Source of the DNA: Aliiroseovarius sp. S1123
Lineage (GTDB): Bacteria > Pseudomonadota > Alphaproteobacteria > Rhodobacterales > Rhodobacteraceae
Direction of reading: 5' to 3'
Assembly (NCBI RefSeq): GCF_023015885.1
Contig: NZ_JALKBE010000006.1
Span: 62,001-126,000 of the forward strand
Length of the DNA: 64,000 bases
In this document: positions 56,362 to 64,000 of the stretch, one piece after another
Numbering within the stretch: position 1 is the stretch's first letter
Layout: every line of letters starts with the position of its first letter
The notes under the pieces: model-generated
Told to the model about the DNA's origin: nothing
Database searches by the model: none
Seen by the model: the letters and a program-made list of their open reading frames with translations, nothing else
Position numbers and translations under genes: made by a program

Positions 56362-57227
56362 ATTCCGACGGCGCCCCCATTCAGCTTCGGTCCCGTGCCG
56401 AGGCCTTGGCGGCGCGCCTTCCGCCCCTTCTGGTGGCGGCGCAGCACTTGGCCCAGTCCGTCGAACTTGGTGAACACGGGCGGCGACAATCCGGGCAGGG
56501 CGAGGCGTTCTGGCAATTCCGCCGTGCACAACCGGGGGATCCGTCGCACCGCATTGATTGGCGTCGCTCGGCACGATCCGACCGGCACTATGTTCAGGAA
56601 AAAGAATGGCAGGCGGCGCATTCGGTACAGATCTGGGTGGACCCGTCTGCATCTTTGGCGTTCACGTCCAACCCGAAACTGCCTGAAAAACGCGCGCAGG
56701 CTCAGATCATCGCGCTGGCCTTGGCGTCTTTGTTGCTCAGCGGCGGCGAGCGTGTTGGCCTGCTGGGCAGTGCCTTAACGCCGGGACGTGGTCAACTGAC
56801 GCTGTCGCGCATGGCGGATCAGATGCTGCGGACGGATGCACCCCTAAGGGACGTTTTCGCGGTACCCCGCGCGCGGCAGGTGGTGTTTTCGGACTTCTTA
56901 GGGCCTCTGGATTCCACCCGCGATTTCCTACACGCCGCGCAGGGCAGGGGGCAGCGAGGGGTCCTATTCCAAGTGCTCGACCCGATGGAAGAGGTGTTCC
57001 CCTTCCATGGCCGGGTGCTGTTTCAGGACGTGGGCGGTGTGCTGCGCCATGACACGCGCGAAGCGGGCGATTTGCGTGATCGCTATCTGGATCGTCTGGC
57101 GCAGCGCAAAGCCGAGCTCTCCGAGATCGCAAAGCGTGCAGGCTGGCGGTTCCATAGCTATCACACGCAAGATCCGGCAAGCGCGGCGCTTTTGTGGTTG
57201 TGGAACGCGATCGGGGGGCCACGGTGA
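56358..57227 (+). CDS. DUF58 protein (degenerate VWA-like)
   Basis: A 289-residue protein with the DUF58 signature GEAFWQFRRAQPGDPSHRID and WRRSARSDRHYVQEKEW (about residues 50-85), then a VWA-like fold (VQIWVDPSASLAFTSNPKLP, QVVFSDFLGPLDS). Metal-site DxSxS is seen as DPSAS. It starts at GTG 56358 overlapping the MoxR stop and overlaps the next gene by GTGA, so all are co-translated. No strong membrane helix is visible, unlike some family members. It is believed to work with MoxR. Confidence 0.92.
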   Translation: MNSDGAPIQLRSRAEALAARLPPLLVAAQHLAQSVELGEHGRRQSGQGEAFWQFRRAQPGDPSHRIDWRRSARSDRHYVQEKEWQAAHSVQIWVDPSASLAFTSNPKLPEKRAQAQIIALALASLLLSGGERVGLLGSALTPGRGQLTLSRMADQMLRTDAPLRDVFAVPRARQVVFSDFLGPLDSTRDFLHAAQGRGQRGVLFQVLDPMEEVFPFHGRVLFQDVGGVLRHDTREAGDLRDRYLDRLAQRKAELSEIAKRAGWRFHSYHTQDPASAALLWLWNAIGGPR

Positions 57228-59989
57228 GCGTCGTTGGCATAGGCTTCACGACGCCTTTGCTATTGCTGGGGCTTCTGGCGCTGCCCGTGATCTGGTGGCT
57301 TTTGCGGGCCGTGCCCCCTGCACCCCGAAAACAAGTTTTCCCGGCTGTCACCCTGCTTTTGGGGTTGGAAGATAAAACTGTTCAGGCGGATCGCACGCCG
57401 TGGTGGCTTTTACTTTTACGACTTCTGGCGGTGGCCGCGATAATCATCGGATTTGCCGGTCCGGTGCTTAATCCGGATACCGCACCGGGCAGGTCGGGGC
57501 GGCTTTTGATCTTTGTCGATGACTATTGGCCTGCAGGGTCGGATTGGTCGCAGCGGATGCAGGTGATCGAGACGCGGCTTGAACGCGCACAGGTCGCCGC
57601 GCGCCCTGTTACCCTCGTATTGGCAAGTTCCGTTGGACGCACGGATGTGGATCAGGACACCGTGTGGCAGACCGCGGACGCGTGGCAATCGGCGCTTCCG
57701 GGGCAGTCTCCGGTGGCGTGGGACGTCCCCTATGCGGTCACCAAGGACTGGGCGCAGGCGCAGGGATCTGCGGATGTGTTGTGGATTTCGGATGGGGTCG
57801 CGCGCGCGGGCCGTACTGATCTAATTGCATATTTCGAACAAATGGGCGTGTTGGAGGTATTGGAGCCCCCGTCGGCCCGCATTGGCATTTTGCCTGCCAT
57901 ATTGGACGGTGGTGATCTGGTCCTGTCGGTGCTTTCCACCGGCCCCGCCCCTGCAACCGAGCTGACCGTCGAGGCGCTGGGACCGGACCCCGAGGGGATC
58001 GAGCGCGTGTTGCTCTCGGCCCCGGTCTCGTTCGACATTGGGGCCAATCGGGTCGAGCTACGGTTGACCGTCCCAAGCGAATTGCGCAACCGGATTGACC
58101 GTCTGCAGATTGCCGATCATCGGGCTGCCGGGGCCATTACCCTTGCCGATGACAGCCTGCGCCGCCGCCGGGTGGCCCTGATGAACACGGTGGGCGAGCG
58201 TGAAGGGTTGGAGCTTTTGTCGCCACTTCACTATCTGCGCGAGGCGTTGGTCACGACCGCAGAAACGGTCGAACTGCCCGCGCTGTCCGAGCTGATCAAG
58301 GCGGGTCCTGATGTGATTATCCTGCCGGATGTGGCCAACTTTTCAGACTCAGATCGCGCGGCTTTGACCGAATGGGTCACGGAAGGCGGGCTTCTACTGC
58401 GGTTCGCAGGCCCACAACTGGCGTCATCAGATCTTGGACAGGGGGAAGAGGACACGCTGCTGCCCGTGCGCCTGCGGGCAGGCGGGCGCGTGGTCGGCGG
58501 CGCGATGAGCTGGGGCGACCCGCGGGCGCTCGCGCCGTTCACCGAAGAATCGCCCTTTTACGGGTTGCCCGTCCCGGATGACGTGCAGATCGAGGCTCAG
58601 ATCCTCGCCCAACCCGGCCCCGATCTGGCCGAGCGCACGATTGCCACCTTGTCTGACGGCACGCCCATCGTGACTCGGCGTGCGCTGGGGGCGGGGCAGG
58701 TGGTGTTGTTCCATGTCTCGGCCAATGCCGAATGGTCGTCCCTGCCGTTCTCGGGACTGTTCGTGCAGATGCTAGAGCGGCTGGCGGTCTCGTCCCAAGG
58801 CAGCACGCGCGACGGCGTGACGTTGGAGGGGACGACGTGGGTCGCCACTCACATTTTGGACGGATTCGGACAACTGTCGCCCCAAGATGCGGTCGCGGGT
58901 GTGCCGGGGCCAAAGCTGGCGGATCCTGCCGGACCTGACCATGCACCGGGGCTCTATGCAGATGAGGACCGGGTGCAGGCGGTGAATGTGCTGCGCGCAG
59001 ACAGCGTGCTGGAACGCGCCGAGTGGCCCGCGCGTTTGGCCCCAAGCTGGCAGGTCGAAGAGACCCAACAAGAGTTCGGCCCGTGGGTGTTGGCGCTGGC
59101 GCTTGCGCTTGGGGCGCTGGATGTTCTGCTGACGCTCTGGTTGGCGGGACGGTTGTTGCCGACCGCGCGGCGGGTCGCTGCAGGAGTGGTCACGGGCCTT
59201 TTCCTGCTTGCTTCGTCGCAGTCTGTCGATGCCCAGTCCGACACGCCGCCCAGTGTCTTGGACGCGGCCAGTATCGTCACGCTGGCCCATGTGAAAAGCG
59301 GAGATCCTGCGGTCGATCAGGTGGCGCAAGCGGGTCTTCTGGGCCTGTCAGATCAACTTTTCCTGCGCACTTCGGTCGAGCCAGCACGCCCTGTTGGTGT
59401 TGATGTCGAAGTCGATGACCTGTCGGTGTATCCGCTGCTCTATTGGCCGCTGACCGACATGACACCGATCCCCAGCCCTGACGCGACCCTGCGCCTGAAA
59501 CGCTATTTGGCCGCGGGTGGGCTGATCCTGTTTGATACGCGCGACGCGGGGGCCGGGGGCAACTCGCCTGCCAGCCGCCGGTTGCGCGCCGTTGCGTTGC
59601 CGTTGAACCTGCCGCTTCTGGATCAGGTGCCGCATGACCACGTGCTGACGCGCAGCTTTTACCTGCTGCAAGAATTTCCCGGTCGCAACCGAGGACCCGT
59701 CTGGGCCGAGGCCCCGCCCCCGAACGCCGAACGCGCCGAGGGGATGCCTTTTCGCAATCTGAATGACGGGGTGACGCCGGTGATCGTCGGCGGCAACGAC
59801 TGGGCCAGCGCTTGGGCCATTCGCGAGGATGGACGCCCGATGTTCCCCGTAGGACGGGGGCAGGCGGGCGAGCGGCAACGGGAAATGGCTGTGCGGTTCG
59901 GGATCAATCTGGTGATGCATGTGCTGACCGGGAACTACAAATCTGATCAGGTCCATGTGCCTGCACTTTTGGAAAGGCTGGGGGAATGA
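57224..59989 (+). CDS. BatA-N/DUF4159 membrane protein
   Basis: A 921-residue membrane protein. The first 90 residues carry the aerotolerance BatA N-terminal pattern with two helices (TPLLLLGLLALPVIWWLLRA and WWLLLLRLLAVAAIIIGFAG). A VWA-like region follows whose metal motif is degenerate (VDDYWPAGS). A GATase1-like region (DVIILPDVANFSDSDRAALT) lies near residue 360. Helices near 630-670 include a possible internal cleavage-like segment (SSQSVDAQSD). The last 210 residues match DUF4159 (VYPLLYWPLTDMTPIPSPDA, YLAAGGLILFDTRD). GTG 57224 is used because the BatA pattern starts there. Likely acts in the envelope with MoxR. Confidence 0.88.
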   Translation: MSVVGIGFTTPLLLLGLLALPVIWWLLRAVPPAPRKQVFPAVTLLLGLEDKTVQADRTPWWLLLLRLLAVAAIIIGFAGPVLNPDTAPGRSGRLLIFVDDYWPAGSDWSQRMQVIETRLERAQVAARPVTLVLASSVGRTDVDQDTVWQTADAWQSALPGQSPVAWDVPYAVTKDWAQAQGSADVLWISDGVARAGRTDLIAYFEQMGVLEVLEPPSARIGILPAILDGGDLVLSVLSTGPAPATELTVEALGPDPEGIERVLLSAPVSFDIGANRVELRLTVPSELRNRIDRLQIADHRAAGAITLADDSLRRRRVALMNTVGEREGLELLSPLHYLREALVTTAETVELPALSELIKAGPDVIILPDVANFSDSDRAALTEWVTEGGLLLRFAGPQLASSDLGQGEEDTLLPVRLRAGGRVVGGAMSWGDPRALAPFTEESPFYGLPVPDDVQIEAQILAQPGPDLAERTIATLSDGTPIVTRRALGAGQVVLFHVSANAEWSSLPFSGLFVQMLERLAVSSQGSTRDGVTLEGTTWVATHILDGFGQLSPQDAVAGVPGPKLADPAGPDHAPGLYADEDRVQAVNVLRADSVLERAEWPARLAPSWQVEETQQEFGPWVLALALALGALDVLLTLWLAGRLLPTARRVAAGVVTGLFLLASSQSVDAQSDTPPSVLDAASIVTLAHVKSGDPAVDQVAQAGLLGLSDQLFLRTSVEPARPVGVDVEVDDLSVYPLLYWPLTDMTPIPSPDATLRLKRYLAAGGLILFDTRDAGAGGNSPASRRLRAVALPLNLPLLDQVPHDHVLTRSFYLLQEFPGRNRGPVWAEAPPPNAERAEGMPFRNLNDGVTPVIVGGNDWASAWAIREDGRPMFPVGRGQAGERQREMAVRFGINLVMHVLTGNYKSDQVHVPALLERLGE

Positions 59990-62076
59990 GTGCCGTGTCA
60001 CTTCACTTTGCACCCGGTCTGCCGTGGTTGCTGATCCTAACTTTGGCAGCCGTTTCGCTTGTGGTGCTTTCTGTGGCTCTGTGGCGCGGACTGTCCGGCT
60101 GGGCGTTGCGGGCCGTGGCGGCACTGGTCCTTCTGGCGGCACTGTGCGGGCCGTCGCTTCAGCAGGAAGAACGCGATCCGCTGACGGATATTCTGTTGGT
60201 GCTGGAAGATGACAGCCCCTCGCAATTCCTGTCGGACCGCCCTGCGCAGAACCAACTGGCGCGCGCGGGATTGATGGCGCAGATCGCCGCCCGACCCTCG
60301 GTCGACGCCGTCGTGCAACGCCTGTCCGACCTTGCACCTGAAGGCGAGGATGCGACTGAGGGGACGCGTCTTATGGCTGCCCTTAAGAAAGCTTTGGCCG
60401 AACTTCCCGCGAACCGACTGGCAGGGGTGGTGCTGATCACGGATGGTGCCGTGCATGATGTGCAGAACGCGCCCGGTTTGCCTGTGCCCGTGCATGCGAT
60501 GATATCGGGCCGTGCGCGGGATTGGGATCGGCGGGTCAGCGTCACCGAGGCGCCGGCCTTCGCCATTCTGGGCGAACAGATCGAACTGCGCCTGAAGGTC
60601 GAGACACTTGGCAACACTCCCAGCGGACTGCCCCCTGCCTTTCTGTCCGTCTCTCATGATGGCACGCCCCTTGCGGATATCCCGGTGACAGACGGCGCAG
60701 ACATCGTGATGTCGCTGACGCTGGAACATGCGGGACGGAACCTGATCCATGTGACGCTTCCGGTGGAAGAAGGCGAGTTGACCGGGCGCAACAACGAGGT
60801 GGTGATCGAACTGAACGGCGTGAGGGACCGCCTGCAAGTGCTTCTGATTTCAGGCACGCCGCATCCGGGGACGCGCACCTGGCGCAACCTGCTGAAATCC
60901 GACAGCGCGGTGGATCTGGTTCATTTCACCATCCTGCGCCCGCCTGAAAAGCAGGATGGTGTGCCGGTGAGCGAACTCAGCCTGATCGCCTTCCCCACGC
61001 AAGAGCTGTTCATCGACAAAATTGACGAATTCGATCTGATCATCTTCGATCGGTATCAACTCCGGGGCATTCTGCCGGGCGGATATCTGGCAAGTGTGCG
61101 CAATTATGTGCAGCGGGGTGGGGCGGTGCTGATCGCGGCGGGGCCGTCTCTGGCCAGTGCTGATAGCATAGGGCGCACCGCGCTTGCCGACATTATGCCC
61201 GCGACGCCGACTGGGCGTTTGTTTGAAGTACCGTTCAAACCTGCCGTTACCGATGACGGCCAACGCCATCCCGTCACGCGCGACCTGTTGCGACACGCGC
61301 CGGAGGGTGGCTGGGGGCCATGGATGCGCCATGTCGAAGTCCTGCCGCAGCGCGGGCATGTGATCCTGTCAGGACCGGATGACGCACCGCTTTTGATGGT
61401 GGATCGAAGTGATGAGGGACGTGTGGCGCTTTTGGCATCAGACCACGCGTGGCTTTGGGCGCGGGGGCATCAGGGGGGCGGACCTCAGTTAGAGCTACTG
61501 CGCCGTTTGGCCCATTGGCTGATGCGCGAACCCGAGCTGGAAGAAGAAGCGCTTTCGGCGGTAGCAACGGATGAAGGTCTTTTGATCCGGCGCAATACGA
61601 TGCTGCCCGAACTGCCCGAGGTGACTGTCACCGCACCGGGCGGCGCGCGTATTCCGGTACTTCTGTCTCAAGGCGTCCCCGGCGTGTTTGAAGCGCAGTT
61701 TGCAACGGAGGCAACGGGGCTTTTCCATGTGGAGCAGGGCGAGCTTTCAACGGTTGTGGTCCGTGGCGCAGCGACATCGGTCGAGTTCAGTAATCCTTTG
61801 GCGCGGGGTGATTTGTTAAAGCCCGTGCTGGCAGTAAGCCGCGGGGCCGCGTTGCGGATTGAAGATGGCTTGCCCAGTTTGCGGGCCGTGCGTGCGGGCC
61901 AACCCGCATCGGGCCGCGGGTGGCTGGGCTATACCCCGCGCGAAGCCTATGTCACGACGGCAATCCGACTGCGTCCTCTGGCGCCGCCGTGGGCCATGTT
62001 GATTGTGGCTGCATTTGCTTTGGTGTCTGCGTGGTTATGGGAAGGACGTGGTGGCGCGGCACGACGCGACAGCTGA
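59986..62076 (+). CDS. Membrane VWA-like/GATase1-like protein of the MoxR operon
   Basis: A 696-residue protein with two N-terminal helices (about 12-32 and 36-56), a VWA-like domain with an intact DxSxS-type motif (DDSPS near residue 73) and LAGVVLITDGAVHD, then beta-rich repeats. A glutamine-amidotransferase-like fold without obvious catalytic Cys follows (LASVRNYVQRGGAVLIAAGP). The last helix is near 665-685 (PPWAMLIVAAFALVSAWLWE), leaving a short basic tail. ATG overlaps the previous stop. The intact metal motif, in contrast to the degenerate one in the preceding gene, makes it the best VWA client of MoxR in this operon. Confidence 0.82.
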   Translation: MSAVSLHFAPGLPWLLILTLAAVSLVVLSVALWRGLSGWALRAVAALVLLAALCGPSLQQEERDPLTDILLVLEDDSPSQFLSDRPAQNQLARAGLMAQIAARPSVDAVVQRLSDLAPEGEDATEGTRLMAALKKALAELPANRLAGVVLITDGAVHDVQNAPGLPVPVHAMISGRARDWDRRVSVTEAPAFAILGEQIELRLKVETLGNTPSGLPPAFLSVSHDGTPLADIPVTDGADIVMSLTLEHAGRNLIHVTLPVEEGELTGRNNEVVIELNGVRDRLQVLLISGTPHPGTRTWRNLLKSDSAVDLVHFTILRPPEKQDGVPVSELSLIAFPTQELFIDKIDEFDLIIFDRYQLRGILPGGYLASVRNYVQRGGAVLIAAGPSLASADSIGRTALADIMPATPTGRLFEVPFKPAVTDDGQRHPVTRDLLRHAPEGGWGPWMRHVEVLPQRGHVILSGPDDAPLLMVDRSDEGRVALLASDHAWLWARGHQGGGPQLELLRRLAHWLMREPELEEEALSAVATDEGLLIRRNTMLPELPEVTVTAPGGARIPVLLSQGVPGVFEAQFATEATGLFHVEQGELSTVVVRGAATSVEFSNPLARGDLLKPVLAVSRGAALRIEDGLPSLRAVRAGQPASGRGWLGYTPREAYVTTAIRLRPLAPPWAMLIVAAFALVSAWLWEGRGGAARRDS

Positions 62077-62081
62077 CCGGG

Positions 62082-62780
62082 TCAAGCGTCAGGTTGCATC
62101 AATACCGAGCGCGATTGGGACGCAAACTCGCGCCGCCACAAAACCGAAAATGTAAAGAACGTGGCCACGATCAGGCTGATTGGCCCGATCAGCCACGCCA
62201 AAGCGGCCATCGAGAAATAGACCGACCGCAGACCCCGGTTGAAACTGCGCGCCGCGGTGATGTTGATCTCGCCAGCCTTTCGCGCGCGGGGCAGGGCGGT
62301 TGGGTCGGTTTCATCGTTGGGAACTGACGCCATGACCACCGCGCAATACCCAAACAGCCGGTGCGACCAGACAAATTTCAGAAACGCATTGGCTAGAAAC
62401 AGGATGACCAGAAGGATTTTGACCTCCCATACCAATTCTGGTGCGCTGGTTTGGGTCAGGTCATGTGCTACACCGCGCAACCGCTCGGTATTGCCAAGCA
62501 AGGCCAGCCCGCCGCCTGTGGCGATCATTGTGGCAGAGGCGAAGAAGCTTGCCCCTTGCCGCAAGTTGGACAGGATCGCGCTGTCAAAAATGCGCGGTTG
62601 GCGCGTGACGAACTGTACCATCCAGTCGCGCCGATACTGGGCCACAATCTTTGATACGGATTGTTTTTCACCTGTGGCGCTTTCAATGCGCCACCCGATT
62701 GTGACCCAAGCCAGCAAGATCACAGCAACGGCGGCCAGATCAAGGATCGAAAACAGTGTGAAACGGTCAGCAAAACTCAT
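62082..62780 (-). CDS. DUF599 membrane protein
   Basis: A 232-residue inner-membrane protein with about four helices (LFSILDLAAVAVILLAWVTI, ASFFASATMIATGGGLALLG, VWEVKILLVILFLANAFLKF, ALAWLIGPISLIVATFFTFS). FNRGLRSVYFSMAALAWLIG is the family signature. Function unknown. It converges on the MoxR operon with a 5-base gap and is divergent from glcD. Confidence 0.88.
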   Translation of the reverse strand: MSFADRFTLFSILDLAAVAVILLAWVTIGWRIESATGEKQSVSKIVAQYRRDWMVQFVTRQPRIFDSAILSNLRQGASFFASATMIATGGGLALLGNTERLRGVAHDLTQTSAPELVWEVKILLVILFLANAFLKFVWSHRLFGYCAVVMASVPNDETDPTALPRARKAGEINITAARSFNRGLRSVYFSMAALAWLIGPISLIVATFFTFSVLWRREFASQSRSVLMQPDA

Positions 62781-62807
62781 GTTTCACGCTTAAGCCGTTC
62801 CTTGTTG

Positions 62808-62848
62808 TTGCTAAAGTGAAAAATTGGTTATATTTTTTTACCAATTTA
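62808..62848 (+). promoter_or_regulatory. Putative glcD promoter with operator-like repeat C
   Basis: TTGCTA (62808-62813), 16 bases, then TATATT (62830-62835) form a plausible promoter. AAATTGGT (62822-62829) and ACCAATTT (62841-62848) are a perfect 8-bp inverted repeat with an 11-base spacer that covers the -10. The core TGGT-N11-ACCA (62826-62844) is the same as upstream of the lactate genes. Confidence 0.55.
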
Positions 62849-62867
62849 CTCGCGAGGGGGATTCTCA

Positions 62868-64000
62868 TGCAGATGCCAGAACCAAACGCCAGCATTCTGT
62901 CGCGCAAGGACCACATCGTCTCGCGGCTGCAATCTGTGTTGCCGCAGGGTGCCGTGGTGCATGACCCGATCCAGACACGCGCCTATGAATGTGACGCGCT
63001 GACGGCCTATAAATGCCCGCCGCTTTGCGCGGTCTTGCCGACCTCGACCGACGAGGTGTCGGCGGTCATGCGCATCTGCTTTGAGGAAGGTGTGCCCGTC
63101 GTGCCGCGCGGGGCAGGGACGTCACTGGCGGGCGGCGCACTGCCCACTGCAGACAGCGTGATCCTTGGCGTTGCGCGTTTGAATGACGTGCTGGAAACCG
63201 ACTATGACAACCGGTTCATCCGTGTGCAGTCGGGCCGCACAAACTTGTCGGTGACCGGCGCGGTCGAGGAAGACGGGTTCTTTTATGCCCCCGATCCGTC
63301 CTCGCAGCTGGCCTGTGCGATTGCGGGCAACATCGCGATGAACTCCGGCGGGGCGCATTGTTTGAAATACGGTGTGACCACCAACAATCTGTTGGGTGTA
63401 ACCATGGTCATGGCCGATGGCGAGGTGGTTCAGATCGGCGGCGCGCATCTGGATGCGGGCGGGTTGGACCTTCTGGGGCTGATCTGCGGCTCGGAAGGCC
63501 AGCTTGGCATCGTGACCGAGGCCACCCTGCGCATCCTTGCCAAGCCCGAGGGCGCCCGCCCGGTGCTGGTTGGTTTCGACAGCAACGAAGTCGCTGGCCA
63601 TTGCGTGTCCGACATCATCAAATCCGGCATCCTGCCCGTCGCGATCGAGTTCATGGACCGCCCCTGCATCCGCGCAACCGAAGCCTTCGCGGGCGCGGGC
63701 TATCCCGATTGCGAAGCGCTGTTGATCATCGAGGTCGAGGGATCAGAGGCCGAGATCGACGACCAACTCTCGCGTATTGTAGAGATTGCCAAACGTCACA
63801 ACCCGGTGGAAGTGCGTGAAAGCACCTCGGCTGAGGAAAGCGCGAAAATCTGGCTGGGCCGCAAATCGGCCTTCGGCGCGATGGGGCAGATCAATGATTA
63901 CATGTGTCTGGACGGGACGATCCCCGTGTCCGAACTGCCCTTGGTCCTGCGCCGCATTGGCGAGATGAGCAAGGAATACGGGCTGGACGTGGGCAATGTG
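62868..64000 (+). CDS. glcD: Glycolate oxidase FAD subunit GlcD, 3' end outside window
   Basis: FAD-binding subunit of glycolate dehydrogenase, which oxidises glycolate to glyoxylate and passes electrons to the GlcEF subunits and quinone. 377 codons are visible and the frame is open at the window end. Typical segments: YECDALTAYKCPPLCAVLPT, the FAD-binding VPVVPRGAGTSLAGGALPT, APDPSSQLACAIAGNIAMNS with GGAHCLKYGVTTNN, and the cap region IWLGRKSAFGAMGQINDYMC. ATG 62868 follows GAGGGGG at good spacing. D-lactate dehydrogenases of the same family are similar, but the NSGGAHCLKYG form fits GlcD. glcE and glcF would be expected just past the window. Confidence 0.93.

Overview
The window looks like a piece of the chromosome of a Rhodobacteraceae bacterium (Roseobacter-group alphaproteobacterium). 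The DNA is GC-rich. It carries two TRAP uptake systems with fused permeases, an acs-adk-symporter cluster, a Hint-domain protein, a MoxR/DUF58/DUF4159 operon next to DUF1285, and overlapping ATGA/GTGA gene junctions. The assignment is inferred from gene content only. No rRNA, tRNA, insertion sequence, phage gene or CRISPR array was seen.

Layout. 1-3.7 kb: the end of a family-2 glycosyltransferase, a secreted Cys-rich protein, a coding remnant, a GST-like protein and a FadR-type regulator. 3.7-10.2 kb: a lactate operon with TRAP binding protein, fused DctQM permease, FMN L-lactate dehydrogenase (lldD) and E. coli-type D-lactate dehydrogenase (dld). 10.4-15.0 kb: a tightly packed cassette of outer-membrane-barrel-like protein, ECF sigma factor, membrane anti-sigma factor and secreted subtilase. 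15.3-19.5 kb: an RND pump and its adaptor. 20-21.1 kb: a Hint-domain protein. 21.5-30.5 kb: an XRE-cupin regulator divergent from a glycine module (lpdA, lipA, AGCS symporter, gcvT, gcvH, gcvP). 30.6-41.9 kb: an AraC/GATase1 regulator, BKACE-type keto-acid cleavage enzyme, class III aminotransferase, RpiR regulator, TAXI-TRAP uptake system with a Usp protein, AMP-binding ligase, thiolase-like protein and nitroreductase. 42.3-51.0 kb: an acetate module (acs, adk, DUF4212 plus symporter, cNMP/CBS/DUF294 protein, small membrane protein, DnaQ-like exonuclease with PAS-like region). 51.1-53.5 kb: a polar amino-acid ABC transporter. 53.5-62.8 kb: an rRNA methyltransferase-like protein, DUF1285, the MoxR operon and DUF599. 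62.9-64 kb: the start of glcD (glycolate oxidase), cut by the window end.

How the genes work together. Most of the window is uptake plus catabolism of small organic acids and amino acids: lactate, glycine, acetate, glycolate and an unidentified amino compound. Three copies of one operator-like element, TGGT-N11-ACCA, lie upstream of the fadR-type gene, of dctP and of glcD, which suggests that lactate and glycolate use share a regulator.

The most unusual unit is the cassette at 10.4-15.0 kb. The periplasmic part of its anti-sigma factor resembles a subtilisin propeptide, and the neighbouring gene encodes a subtilase with an intact catalytic triad. This suggests an envelope-sensing circuit in which the protease, or its substrate, is read by a propeptide-like sensor.
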